DNA of 64,000 nt, taken from NCBI GenBank assembly GCA_003254925.1, contig QANZ01046144.1, positions 491,739-555,738 of the forward strand, written 5' to 3'. The position numbers and the translations under genes are program-made. Source of the DNA: Chamaecrista fasciculata (taxonomy: Eukaryota > Streptophyta > Magnoliopsida > Fabales > Fabaceae). This document shows, in pieces, positions 1-13,200 of this stretch. The notes under the pieces were generated by a model. That model was not told the origin of the DNA. It saw nothing but the letters and a program-made list of their open reading frames with translations, and ran no database searches. Every line of letters starts with the position of its first letter. The first letter of the stretch is position 1.

Positions 1-1658
1 CATTCACCCACACGGCCACGCACACATTAACGTTAATCTTCTTGCTTTCTTCAACAGTTTCGTTGGTTCACTTGTATCTGTATGTGGTTGTGCTTTTTAC
101 ATCTGTTAGTTGTGTGTGATTTAATATATTTTATTTCTTTTGAAATTGATAACCCAAAGAGGAGAAAGAATTGAAGTCCAATAATAAGAAATCAAACTAA
201 TTTGAAAAAAAAAAGTGGGAGATCAGAGGAGCATTATGGCCGATCGACAGGTTAAAGATTAAAGACAACAAAAGTGTTTAGTGTTATGATTTATTTGTAA
301 TATGTGATAAATAACCATATATAGGACATACATAAGATAGGGATGAGTTATTTTGGTATCAATTAGGATTATTAGACAAATAGTTGGCATTATTGATAGT
401 GCTAGCAAAACAATTTTTTTATTTAAAAAAAAACACTTTTACTTGAAAAACACGGCATTGTGTAACTTGTGCCATTCATTGTAATATTATATAACTATGA
501 TTCCTATAGTCACCGTTTGTCATTTTTGTCTCTCGCTTTAGGATAAATTGCAATGTTTATTAGGTTACTCTCAACCTCTATTTTTAAAATAATAATTTCA
601 TCAGCCGAAGCAGAAAGATACCTCAGGCCAAAAATTTGGCCCAAAAAAATAAAGATACCAAAAGCGAAGATTTTAATTAAATAATGTCACCTCATAAAAG
701 TGAAGTATACATGCATGAGTATACATGCATGATCTGCTTGATGGTCTGATGGACGGTGGCGATTCATGCATCTTGTCGCCTTATTTTTTTTTTTTTTGTC
801 ATACTTGTCGCCTTCTTATAACTTTCTTGTTTTTTGCAACAAAAAACTTTTATGAGTTAATTAAAGTTGTTTTGATTAAATTATTGTTAATGCTTGTTTT
901 TCTTTTGAGTCTGATCTCTCTCTTCATTCTTATTTGAAGAGAAGATTTGATTATATTTCAAGTTTAGAGGATACTATAGAGATATGATCAATTTTATTTA
1001 TTTAATCGTAAAATGAATAGTCTATTTTTATAATTAATTTGACCTTGTTTATTGACGACATTAATTTTATTTGTTTAACCATTCAACATTCTTTATACCC
1101 CTCAAGAAAAATCAATCATCATACTCTTTATAACATAACAAAAATTCAATACCATTTTTATAATATTAAAATTCATTACTATTATAAAAGAATAAATTAT
1201 ATCCATAAAATTTGTTAACCTAATTTTTTAACGTTAGAATTGACAATTTAACATATTATTACATAAATAGAATCATAAAATAGACATAAGGTAAAATAGT
1301 AATCCGGTTAAAATAGTTAGAGTTCAATTTTATCCATAAAATTTGTTAACCTAATTTTTTTGATCTTATATTTCATTTTGAGTATGATAGAGTCTAAAGT
1401 TCTTCCATTAGATATTTAGATTACTATTGAGAAAGTTTTAATCATGTTAAATGATATTTTGCATTATCGTTAACTTGCTAAAAAGTAGTAGCCGATACAG
1501 TAATGCAAATCTTTGATTGATTGATTATCAAAGGCGAGAAGAATCGAAATTCGGGCCCTAAATTTCGATGAACAATCAATCATCTTTTTACTTTTATTAA
1601 TTATTGTTAAAAAGATTAACTTTTTCGTTAGCGAATCATTGTCTGCAGTCTCCACGAT
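1..1658. other. Intergenic region upstream of the HAD gene
   Basis: I see no convincing gene in this AT-rich stretch. The short open frames here are poly-T or low-complexity chance frames. It contains a small tandem repeat of an 'agtatacatgcatg' unit near 705-732. It also contains a roughly 35-base direct repeat ('tccataaaatttgttaacctaattttt') at about 1201 and 1332, which may be a transposon remnant. The first 250 bases could belong to the leader or tail of a gene lying beyond the window edge, but nothing decides this. Confidence 0.5.
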
Positions 1659-1670
1659 TATATATATAAA
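1659..1670 (+). promoter_or_regulatory. Candidate TATA box of the HAD gene
   Basis: A run tatatatataaa lies about 30-40 bases before a purine-rich, leader-like stretch starting near 1700, and some 600 bases before the chosen start codon. That places the likely transcription start near 1690-1705 and implies a long 5' leader, possibly with its own intron. This rests on position and base composition only. Confidence 0.35.
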
Positions 1671-2274
1671 ATCATAATCGTAATTCTAGCTTACGAAGAG
1701 TGTCACAGAGGGATTGAAACTTGAAAGAGAGCGGAGAAGCTCGATCTCTGGTGGCTACTTCATTGGTTTGGATTTCTTGTTTTGATGCATATTCGGTTTT
1801 TAGCTTCGAGCATCTTTTGGAAATTCTTCTCAAGCTGAACGAATTTTCTCAGGTTTTCCGTCTTCCTTGCTTACTGATGCTCCATTTCTAACGTTTCCTC
1901 TTCTGGCTCTCTTTTTGGTAGAATCTGAGGTGTAACTCCTGATTTGATTTTCCCGAACAGGGACACATTTTCATATTATAATCGGAGGCTTCCATTTTCG
2001 CGGGATTGGCATTCTTTTTTTCTTTTTTTTAATGCCTAGCTAGGGTTTCATTCCGTTAAGTTTGCGTTTGAATGACCCTCTTTGTCTCCGCATGAGATTG
2101 TCTGTTACATAACTGGTTTTGTGTTTGATTCGTTTCATTTGTTTTTCTACATTGAGGAGTTATAGATTTTAACTTCTTTAAAGGGAATATATTGCTTTTC
2201 ATCCAAATTTATTGGTGCGCACCTTCTTCCTTCATGGTGATGCTGGGATGTGAGAGCAAGATTGTACTGTTATT

Positions 2275-5200
2275 ATGTTGTTTAAATTGAAGAGTAGCCA
2301 ATGCTCTTTACACTTCTTGTTTCAGCAAGCTTTGCATCACCATAACCATCGCCAACATCATCTTCTCATGGCTTCCATGATTTCCTATCATCCTTCCTCC
2401 CATTTCAGCAAGACCTTTTCCCAATGGTCATCTATTTCTTCTGACCATTGTGGCAGCAGCCGCTGCTACCTTTCTTTCTCATTTCTTCAGAATCAGCCCT
2501 ATGCTAATGTTTTCGGGGTCAACAGAACCATGTGGTTCAATCTTCAAGGTTGCTTTGATACTAATGGTAATAGTAATAACGTTTTTCTCAAGCCAAAGAC
2601 CCGTGCTTTCGCATCTTTTCCTCGTCCACCTTTGTTAGCTGATTTAGAGGATATTACTGCCCCGGATTATGACTCTGATGCCACTATGAATCGATCACCA
2701 AATGGAAATCCCACTAAGCCTCGTAGCTTCCAGGATTGTCATTTGTCCAAGAAACTTGTTGTTGCTGTTGACGTTGATGAAGGTAGCTACGCTTATGCCA
2801 TCTTAATCTTACCTCATATTCTGGGTTTATGCATTTTGAATTTTGCTCCTTAAATAGTCTGCCCGGATTATATTACAATTTCACTATTTACTCTTGCTTG
2901 TGCTGTTCTGTATTTTGTTTGCGACTTTTTGTATATCCAACTAAGTTAAATATGCATTGACGTGATGCAGCATCCACTGTCTTTTTAATCCTTTCTTGTT
3001 CTAGATGCAAAGTTTTAGGATTTCCTTGCCCCATACCTGAATCATTCAGATTACTCTGCACATAGTGACCGTGCTTTATGCAGATTAGATGTAAATTTTC
3101 TGAATCTAATCTGGTCAATGTCTCTGTTAGAACTGGTTTTTCCTCCGGGTGATCAAGATTGAGTTTTTGTTAACATACATGGTTAAATATGAACTAATAT
3201 CATGCTTAGGAATTTAAAGAATCGTATAATCATTTTGTAAAGAGAAATTACGAAAGTACTGTTGTGGCATTAAAACGTACTCTTCATTCTGAATTCTTGG
3301 GTAGTTTGTGGCTTTGTGCTTGTATTGTCACTTGACCTGTCAATTTACTCTGATGACAACTTGTTGAATTTAGAAATATATCCCCCTATGTTCTTCTAAT
3401 GTGTATTTTTCTATCTGCTGTTCTGGTGAGCAGTATTAGGGAACTTTGTGTCGGCTCTGAACAGGTTCATTGCAGATCGATACTCGTCGACATATTCTGT
3501 TTCTGAGTATTATGTGTACGAATTCTGCAAGGTATATTTCTTCATACCTGCTAATAATAATTCAATGCTTTCATGATAAGTGATTGGAAGATGAAAAGTG
3601 TGTTAATATAATTATTAAAGAAATGTCAAAGAGTAAACCTCTTTGCGTGCCTCCAAGCCTTAAAGCTGGTTAGCAAAAGGATTTGTAGGAAATCATAGTT
3701 TGTCGAATATTGGAGCTGAGTTGATGTCTATTGTGACTTTTCTATGTGAATTGTGAGAGTAAGCTTCCATCCATTATAATATACACCAAGTTTTTCATGC
3801 TATACTATTTATGTGCCTTCTAATCCTCTTTATATACTTTCTACATGACATTGACAACTTAAACAGGTGTAGAACATGACTAAACTCAACACATAAGCAC
3901 ATAGATTAAATTTTTAAACTTTTTGTTAGTGACATACTTAGGAAAAGGTATTTAAGATTCATTTGGTGCATATTCAACCTTAAGAGGTAACTTCTATTTT
4001 CAAACTGTAACTCTCTCTACATGCATCAAACACTTGATCGATCACGATTTTTCTTTGCAGTGTAAATGTTGGGCATGTGACACCTAAAAATAGGTCTGTC
4101 CATGCTTTTTAAATTATATCTGGCCATAATTTGTACAAGTTCTTCTCGAGTAAAATATCAATTCTAATGTTTTCTTAATTTATCCATCAATTTCTGTAGC
4201 GGTACTTTTATTTCCCTTGTCTTGTGCTGCAAATTATTCTATATATCTAGTGTGTGACCTATGTCCCTTTGGTCAATTTCACTACTAAAGATAATTAATG
4301 CTTTTAAGAACCATTTAGTTTTAAATTTTTTGTGCATTTCCTATATGGCATCTGATACACCTGTCATTTCTGTTACAGATATGGAACTGCTCACGTGATG
4401 AAGGTAACTGCTAAGTGTCACTTTTTCACTCTCAGATTGCATTTGTATGAAAATTTTACTATTCCACTTATTCAAAAAGCTGTTGGAAGATTTCGACTAG
4501 TTCTTATCTTACCAAGTTCTTTGAATATAGCCTCTTTCTCGAATTTGAATATTTTTTGTTCTTGGAATTGGATACCCCACAAATTTAGTTCTCCAAATAG
4601 GTCAAAATCTAGTAGTTTTGGTTTATTATTGGCATTTGATGCTGATTCGTGATTTTTCTAGAACTCTCCAGCCTGACTTGGTTCTTCAACCTTGCTAATT
4701 TGCAATTTTTTAAAAGATGATGTGCCTTTAGGTATTAACCGTAACCCTCTAAGGGAACATAATGGAAAGCATCCACTGAGTATTAGATGGCATAACATTA
4801 AAAGATCCATGAGTTATAGTTACAAACTCATGTTAGAAGATATACAAATGAATCGTTGGTTCCCTCCTCTTTTTTACATTAAATTGACTTTTTGTTGAGC
4901 TGGTCAAAAAGAGTAAAGAAAATCTCTTGAATGTTGGGGATTTAAAACAACTGCTGAATAGGTTTATCATGTATTATACATAAAATGGTTTTTATTTCTT
5001 ATAGTTTCTTTTACCCTTCATAATGACTTGTTGGCAATTATAAAATTGACATTATTGTTCTGCAGCTGATATCCGTGTTCATGAGTTTTTTAAGTCACCA
5101 TATTTCAAGTCAGGGATCCACCCTCTCCCTGGTGCTCAGACGGCACTTCAGAAGTTATCAAGATTTTGTAACCTATCAGTTGTAACGTATGCTTGCTGAG

Positions 5201-6122
5201 TTGAATTTTCTTCAACCTGTAACGGAATCTTGTTAACTTCAACTAACTGGAGCTGCTTCTCTATGTGTTTTATCAGATCTCGGCAGAATGCAATCAAGGA
5301 TCATACAATTGAGTGGTTAGAGAAGAATTATCCGGGACTTTTTCAGGAGATTCACTTTGGAAACCATTTTGCTCTCGATGGAGTTTCTAGACCAAAGTCA
5401 GAGATTTGTAGGTATGCCCCTTTAATCCTGTTCACCTGCATTCCAAGGTAGTCAAATGTGAAAGGCACCTTCTAGGTACTAGACCATCTTCGCTCCTTGA
5501 GGCAAGAGATACTAGAAAAGTACTTGCCTGAGTGAACTAAGGCACTAATATAGTAACAACACTTGAGCTAGAATATGAACTAATTTCTTAACAATTTGCC
5601 TCAACGCCTTTCACTGCATTGATATGATTTTGTCTGAAAATATGCACTTTCTCTTGAGGCAAGAGATTCTAGAAAAGTAATTGCCTGCGTGAAGCAAGGC
5701 ACTGATACAGTGTCAACATTGAGCTATAATGCAAACTATTGTCATAAAATTTTGCCTCAATGCTTTCCCTTGCATTCTTATGATTCTGTATGAAAATAAG
5801 CACTTTCTCATCAAGCGATCTTACCATTCTCTGTACTCTTCAGTTTTCCTCTCAGCTGCAAGCTTGGTGATTGTTCTAGAGATTTAGTGCTGATAGATTT
5901 ATTACTGAAATTGACAGGTCTTTAGATGCTAAAATTCTTATTGATGATAACCCAAGATATGCTATAGAGTGTGCTGAAGTCGGGATTAGAGTTCTACTTT
6001 TTGATTACGAGGACTCGTATCCTTGGTGCAAGATTGAGTCTGTTGATCAGCATCCTCTGGTGACTAAAGTTAAGAACTGGAAAGAGGTGGAACAACAATT
6101 GATGTCACTGGTAGCCTCATAG
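2275..6122 (+). CDS. HAD-superfamily hydrolase, 5'-nucleotidase-like, 363 aa
   Basis: Six exons: 2275-2782, 3434-3531, 4379-4403 (only 25 nt), 5066-5186, 5277-5411 and 5918-6122; total 1092 nt, all junctions GT-AG and in frame. The protein has a Ser/His-rich N-terminal extension of about 160 residues that could be an organelle transit peptide. It is followed by HAD motif I (VVAVDVDEVLG, two acidic Asp, near residue 165), a threonine-ended beta strand typical of motif II (LSVVTSRQ), and motif IV (ILIDDNPRYA, near residue 304). These are the Mg2+-dependent phosphohydrolase residues of the haloacid dehalogenase fold, and the layout resembles plant 5'(3')-deoxyribonucleotidase-like proteins. The substrate cannot be read from the sequence. 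An internal ATG at 2371 (MASMIS) is an alternative start. The fifth intron carries a tandem duplication. Confidence 0.85.
5494..5810. repeat. Two tandem ~157-bp copies in HAD intron 5
   Basis: Each copy starts at 'cttgaggcaagagat.ctagaaaagta' (about 5494 and 5652) and ends at '..gaaaataagcactttctc'. The two are similar but clearly diverged, with substitutions and small indels, so the duplication is old. The unit starts with a short palindrome (cttgaggcaag). It lies wholly inside the intron 5412-5917. Confidence 0.75.
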
Positions 6123-7280
6123 TTCTAAACCCTTAAGGTTAAGGTAGCTTTTTTAAGTAGTTGCTACTTCCACATGAACTACTGTTCCAAATCTTAGGCC
6201 TAAAATATATAGTATAGTATAGTATATTAAGTAATGGAGGATGTAAGATCATGTCAAGAAGCTGCAGGAGAGTAGTAGAATTAATTTAAATGGCTCACGA
6301 CTATATTCTTTTTCCCGCTTTTGAGCAACATAATGGAATCTAAGTTGTTCATTGTGGTGGAAATTATCTCGTGTGCTTTGACTATGGATAACTAGGTGAA
6401 ACCCCCTTAAGGATATGAAGTCAGTTTTGAACTCATATGAAGGATTGTGCGCTTTCCTGACCCTCTAATTGTATAATCTCTGATGTTGGATTATGCCGAC
6501 ACAAGGCATGATTGTGAATTGTAATATCATCGAGCATGTTGGCTCTCTTCGCATTGTACTTACTCGCTCATAGTAATTTTTAAGCTGGAAATGTTGGATT
6601 TAAAACTGAGTAATGTTCAACCAAGAAAAACTAACAATAATATCAGAAAATAGAAGATATAAAAAAAAAAAAAAAAGCCTTTGCTTGGATACTTGACAGG
6701 GTTAAATGGGGCATATCTAATATAGGTAAGAGTTAAATTTGGAATGCACTGATGTAAAAACAAAAGTAGTGTATTTGTCTTTGGTAGAGATTGAATAATT
6801 ATGTGTCATGTCTAGTACATTGTATTTGTATCAATTTTACACGCCAAACACTCCGTAGCCTCTGGCTGGCTTGAAGACGGGAAGTTTAGTATATTGTATA
6901 ATTATGTGAAATTAACAGGAGACACGAGTAGGGGAAGGGAAAAATAATAGATTTAGGTTGAGATTGATCTAATTTTATGTCAAATAAAATGATAAAATCT
7001 AAGAATAGCAATCTCTGACTGACTGCCACATGGACCATGGTATTATGTAATCTCTGGTTCATAGTTGAGAGCTTCATGAAAGTGTGCATAAATTTTTATT
7101 ATTCACGTTGCTGCTACAGAAATTGGGAAGCCGATTTTACTGACTAGAGTTATGTATAAGAAATGCTATGGAATTCAGAAGTCGCAGTTATTATTGCCGT
7201 TGAAATTATTCACATTAAACTGAAGCTGCTTGAATCAACATTGAAAAGCACAACATACAAATTTACATCAAAGATTATTA
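6123..7280. other. Convergent 3' region between HAD and LKR/SDH genes
   Basis: This holds the 3' untranslated regions of two converging genes. I see no further gene. A poly-A run lies at 6660-6676. The short open frames here do not look like coding sequence. Confidence 0.6.
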
Positions 7281-10200
7281 TCACAGTACAAAGTAATCAC
7301 TCTTCTCAGTCAACTTGATCCCATAGGCTTGTATAATATCCAGAACTGCAAATATACAGAGTTAAGCATAATTAAAAACATTTACCAATGATACCTCAAA
7401 AAAAAGGACCTCCCACAATATACAATTTACATTATAATGGCAAAGCAATTTTTAGATTGATTTGTTGGCCAAAAGAACAATTTTAGATTGATTTGATCAT
7501 TATCTTCGAAGTAGAACCACCAGAGACGGGAAGTGGGTCAACTAAAGTACAGTAGCTGAATTATAAGATCTCTACCATTGATGTTATTGAAAAGTCAATG
7601 CATATAATTTTAATCAACTCATCCAATGGTCATTAAGTGATAATATAACCATACTTCAACCACTAAACATCCAAAGAATTGCATTCACGGCTAAAATATT
7701 TGAGAACTCAATGCAAAACAAGAGCTAGCATAATGAACCTAATTATAGGAAAATTCTAGTTTTAATAGGATCGACCTGTCTAAATATTTTCCCTAACTAT
7801 AATTAATAATAAGAAACTGACTATCAAACAACAAATTCTATTAGTGTTAAGTGTTAACAGAAATACAATAATCAATAGAGGTATCTGTTTTCCGGCGCAT
7901 AGACAATAAATTAAGCAAATAAATTATATTGCAGTCACCTGGATTGTATACTTCAGGTTTTAAAGGCCTTATGACACCTCTTGATTTAATCTTGTTCTTC
8001 AGCAGGAGCTGCAAAAATATATTTGATAAATTTTGTTAAGGACATTTGCTTGGATTACACAGTGTAAGGGAACAGGGATGAAAGACAAGTACCAGAGCTC
8101 CAGCAGCAGCAGGAATACCAACTGTGAGTGCCATGGCACTCGTGGTTTTTCCATTGACAGTCTTCCCAAATTCAAGCAATGTGGCTCTGTGATTCTCCGT
8201 TAGTGGGCTGCCTGGGAATTCTATTTCCACTTCATGGTGCAAAAGCACCATATCCTGAGTATAAATCAGAACAAACCTGAGTAAATCTATAACTCTGGTA
8301 CACCGTATAATACAAGAATATTTTAATTAGTGATTTCTGGCAGGGAATTCCCACACATAATGAAGTAGATCATAGTAAAAACTTCTTCAATCCCTAATGG
8401 TGTTTAAATCATAGTAAGCTAATAATATTTTATTTTTCATAAAACTTAATTCCCTGAAATATCAGGAGGCCTTGGTAACCAATAGCCATGGAAGCATTAT
8501 TCAAGTTTCAAAAGAAGATTCGAACATCTAAACAAGTTCAATATTTTACTGTATAAACACATACCTGCTCTGTGGCGGAGTAGGCTAACCTTTCCTCCAT
8601 ACGCAAACATATAACATCAAAAGCACATTGGCAGGAAACAGGGATCTCTGTTTGCTCATTAAGTCCCAAAAATCTATGAGAAAGAAGGAGCGAAGTCAGA
8701 GTCAAAGAGATAATCTACTAAATTGGAGGACAACAAGAAAAGGGTAAATGGTTTACATGATAGTTTTGGCTGTCCTCAAAGCAGTTCCTTGCTCCTTGCA
8801 ATGTCCTAATAATAATATCCTTTCCATGATGTTTTTCTCTCCAATCAGAGGTCCACTAAGATCTTCACTTGCGATTTTGAGAAGTTCAAACAAAAATTCT
8901 CTGAAAGTTGGTCTCTTTCCGTTCTTAAGAATGGGATGAGCTTCAGTGTCAAAGAAGCCGATCCTCGAAAGTGTCCCCATGATCTTACTAAACCCTGTAC
9001 AGAGCAACAATAATTCGGCGGCCATATTATTATTCTTATTCAACTGGTGAATCCGCCCAATGTATTATACTGCCGTCACAGTATTTATGACTCATGATTT
9101 TTTTCAAATTAAGATTATTTATGTTCATGTTCAATAGTTGCGATCAACCAGTCACAAATATTAACCGTAATAACTTTTCTAGAAATAACATGTATATGTT
9201 AGACCTTCATAGCGGAGGGTTCCACGGAAAATGGTTGATGCTTCAGATCCTATTCCATACAAATCTCCATAAATTAAAGAGTTCCGATTCGGAAGGCACT
9301 CCAAAGAGAAAGCAGGCAAGTCTGTTATCTGTAGTCTTGTAGCTGAATCATATAAGCTATCACCTGTCCAGACAACGGTAAGTTTGATATAGTAAGCTTA
9401 TAAAATTTAATTGCAGGGAAACAGCTATAAGCAACGTAACAAAGAGTGGCAGAACGGGGATGGCACTTGTTCAAAAACATGAGATGGGTGTATTTTACAA
9501 AATCCTCAAGAAAAAAGGGAAAATGGAAAATAAAATGAATATGCCCATGCACACATCCAACTTCTTTCATGAAATTATGCTTATTAAAAGCTCACCATCT
9601 ACATGTACAGTTTCACCAAAAGATCTGTAGGTGGCCGGATTACGCCCAGCTCGAATAGCCCCTGCTGGATTCCAACTGAAAAATTGGCAACTAATAAGTT
9701 CTTACAGCAGCAATTGCCACAAAATGATCATCAAGTTCAGACCTACATCAGGAAAAGTATCTAACATGGTCGCCTGCAGCTGAATGAGTGACAAGATGAA
9801 AGTACAAAAAAACAATGAGAAAAATTTATAATGCTTTTCACTCAAGGCAGCTAATGTTAGTATTCCATAGTTTGAGAAAATTTCATATTGTTTTCTACTC
9901 AAGATAAATTATAATTAGTATTCCATCGGTTCCGTATGTCATATCTGATTGAATCATGACTAATTCAATTGAAAACCCATATGAGACATTCCATGAAGTA
10001 CGTAAATTTAAAACTGTGCATGTACATATGAGACATTCCACGAGGTACCTAAATTTATATGCTAATGGGTTGTTAGCTGCTGCTGGAGAGGGGAGTCCAC
10101 CACAGTAAGAATTAAAAGACTTTACTTTCCCATTCCGCTCATGTGCTTGGTCGATCATCTTCATTGCCATCATGTGATCTGGAGCATCAAACGAATGTAA

Positions 10201-13200
10201 GGTTACAGTTGCAACATATGTTTAAAAAAAAACTTGTTGACTTCCTTGGATTTTCTAGAAGCTGCTTGTTCAGAATATGGAATAGTAAACAATAAGCGGT
10301 TTTGAATTAGTGGGAAAAATTTGAATTCATCTGAAATGATACGTTGTACATTAGTGTATCATGTTCCTTCAGTAAATAAACTTCTTCGATGGCTTCTTTC
10401 AACCATAGGCATTGTACAAGCAGCAATAAGTTAATTTATGCTGCTGAAGTCCTGGGAACTATAATCCAACGTCAAAATAAGTCTTACCTATCCCTGGGTC
10501 CAAGCCCAGCTCACCAAGAATTGTTATACCAGCATCTTTTGCCAAATCATCTAGCATTGTCATGGAGTTATCAACATAGCTAGCTGTGACCAGATGTTTT
10601 TTCAGCTGCATCGGGAAAAGGTCATTTATTTAGTTTCAATAAAGAAAGTTATGTCCACGCTTACATATTTTATCAAGAATATTAGCTATCCATTGAAGAA
10701 ATTATTTCTTTAATTCTGGCTAGAAAACTATCGAAAACATTGGAATCATGGGAGCAGTTTATTTGATCGCTTCTGTTATGTCTCTTTCCCCCATTAAACC
10801 CTTTTTTTTTAATTCAAGAGTTGACTTCAATCAATTTTATGAATTATAAAGTCAATAAAATCCTTTCTGAATTTTCAATGTTCACCACCATCAGTATAAC
10901 TTTTTTTCTAATGCTAGCTCAAATCCGTGCTTCAATCCATGCACGCAAAGCATTGAACTACAAAGGCACGAGTGAGCTAGTACCACCCTCAGTATAACTA
11001 GTCCTGCATTTAAATGCGGTATATCATGTTAGTCCAACAATGAATTAAAGATACTGTAACGTACCTCAATACAAGCTTTTGCTACCAAAATGTGACAACT
11101 AGCAGGCAGCAAACTTATAACAACGCCAACCTGTCAATCAGAAAGGAAAAAAAAATTGTTTGAGGCGTCATCAAAACCCTAAGAACACCAACAGAGATCA
11201 ATATGCTGAATGCTGCCACATCAACAACTATGGCAAAACTGGGGAGTGGTACATTTTAGTAGAAAAGGGTAGTCGAACAAGTAACAAACCCATAGTCAGT
11301 ATTAAAACGAGATGCACATGTATTATTAGTTCATTATATGGCTGTAGCATTAGATAGGCCAAGGTTACCACTGCAAAAGCATCAATTAAGATGATCTAGA
11401 AAGTACTTTACGAAAGCCAAAAGTAAATTGTGTTAGGATTTTTGGGAGGAAGAAACATGGAAGCTCTCATAATTTTTTTTTCTTTTTTCTCATGACTTTG
11501 CTTGATTCCTAGCTCTATAATAGGTACAAATCAGATTCCTTTTATAGAGGAAATACACATAATTAAATAAAAGATAAATAAAATAAAGTAACTACTTATC
11601 CCTAAAATCATGTACCCACTAGTTAACTCATACTAATTCAAAAACCAACTAAATCTCTAAAATTCAAATCTGATGCAACAGATTCATGCTTCCAATAACA
11701 ATATTATTTTATTATTATTATTAATTCCCAACAATTCCTCCCTTAAACTGAAATTTCTTCACAAGAAAATTCAGTTTAATTAATAAATCTTCAAGTTTTT
11801 CCTGGATCATTTGTTCGAAGCTTCAATGATGCACTTTGTCATCATTAACCTATTTGGAGCACCATCTCTCCAAAAACATCAAATTTTGTAAGCTTCTCAC
11901 AGAAGACCCACTTCTTCTACTCCTTTTTCTTGTGCACCGTTTGCTTGCTCATCTTCTTCGAGCAAATTCTTTCACCGAGCTCTCGCAATTATTCAACACA
12001 AATATCAAATCTCTAAAGTAATGGCGAGGATTCGATCCTCCCACTAGCAAAATTCTTTGTAGCAACATCATCTCAATATTTGAGAGATGTACTACTCTAC
12101 CCTACCTCACAAGCTCTCAGGATTTAAAGCTCTGATACCACTGTTAGGATTTTTGGGAGGAAGAAACATGGAAGCTCTCATAATTTTTTTTTCTTTTTTC
12201 TCATGACTTTGCTTGATTCATAGCTCTATAATAGGTACAAATCAGATTCCTTTTATAGAGGAAATACACATAATTAAATAAAAGATAAATAAAATAAAGT
12301 AACTACTAATCCCTAAAATCATGTACCCACTAGTTAACTCATACTAATTCAAAAACCAACTAAATCTCTAAAATTCAAATATGATGCAACAGATTCATGC
12401 TTCCAATAACAATATTATTTTATTATTATTATTAATTCCCAACAAATTGTACCTGTGAAATATACTTATAAAGATTGGCATGGTCCATCACATCAAGCTG
12501 GACTCCTGTTGCACCTGGAATACCCTCAACAATCTGCCTTGATTATCAGTTTTATATCAAGAATCACCATTAAAACCCACTTCTGCTTCACAACTGAACT
12601 GATGTTAAAGCAAAATACTTAAGTCAAAATACCTGTTCTGCATCCCTCAGATACAGAGATCCCACAATGACTTCAATGTCAGTTTGTTCTTCATCATCTT
12701 CTTCCACCAATGCTTTATACCATTCACTGGATGTAAGACTTCCAATTGAGGATAACATTTCTGCAGCTGGCTGACAGACCCGACCAGCACCAAGAATTAA
12801 AACTGCAGCCTTCTTTTTTTGTTCAGGCCCATTCTTTAAACCGTTCTCTTGAACTTTGCCAAGCCTCAGTGAAATCTTAAGAGAAGTTAAATTATCAATG
12901 ATTTGATCCAGAATTGTTCTATCATCTGCACCAACCTGTTCATAAGCACCATAGTAATGTCATTATTTATCCAACATAATTCACTAGCATGTAGTCTAAG
13001 GAAAAATTGCGAAGACATTGTCCATAGGAAGAGAAATCGTAGATATGTAATATTTAGATAACAACTTACTTCAAGTTCTGAGTATGACATAGCATCGGCA
13101 TTCTGGCCCACTTGACACTTCACTAAGTGGAAGGAGCCTCCCAAAGCTTCAATAATATCTAAGGCCTCATTTATCAGAAACTTATCAAATAAGTGGCCAC

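Noticed and set aside
725..937. 70-codon frame with Phe/Leu runs
   Set aside because: Derived from poly-T tracts; no start context, family or splice support.
8753..9043. 96-codon minus-strand frame as a separate gene
   Set aside because: It is LKR/SDH exon 20 extended into the intron.
11836..12021. Leu-rich 61-codon frame inside the TRIM
   Set aside because: It is antisense to the element, short and without gag/pol motifs.
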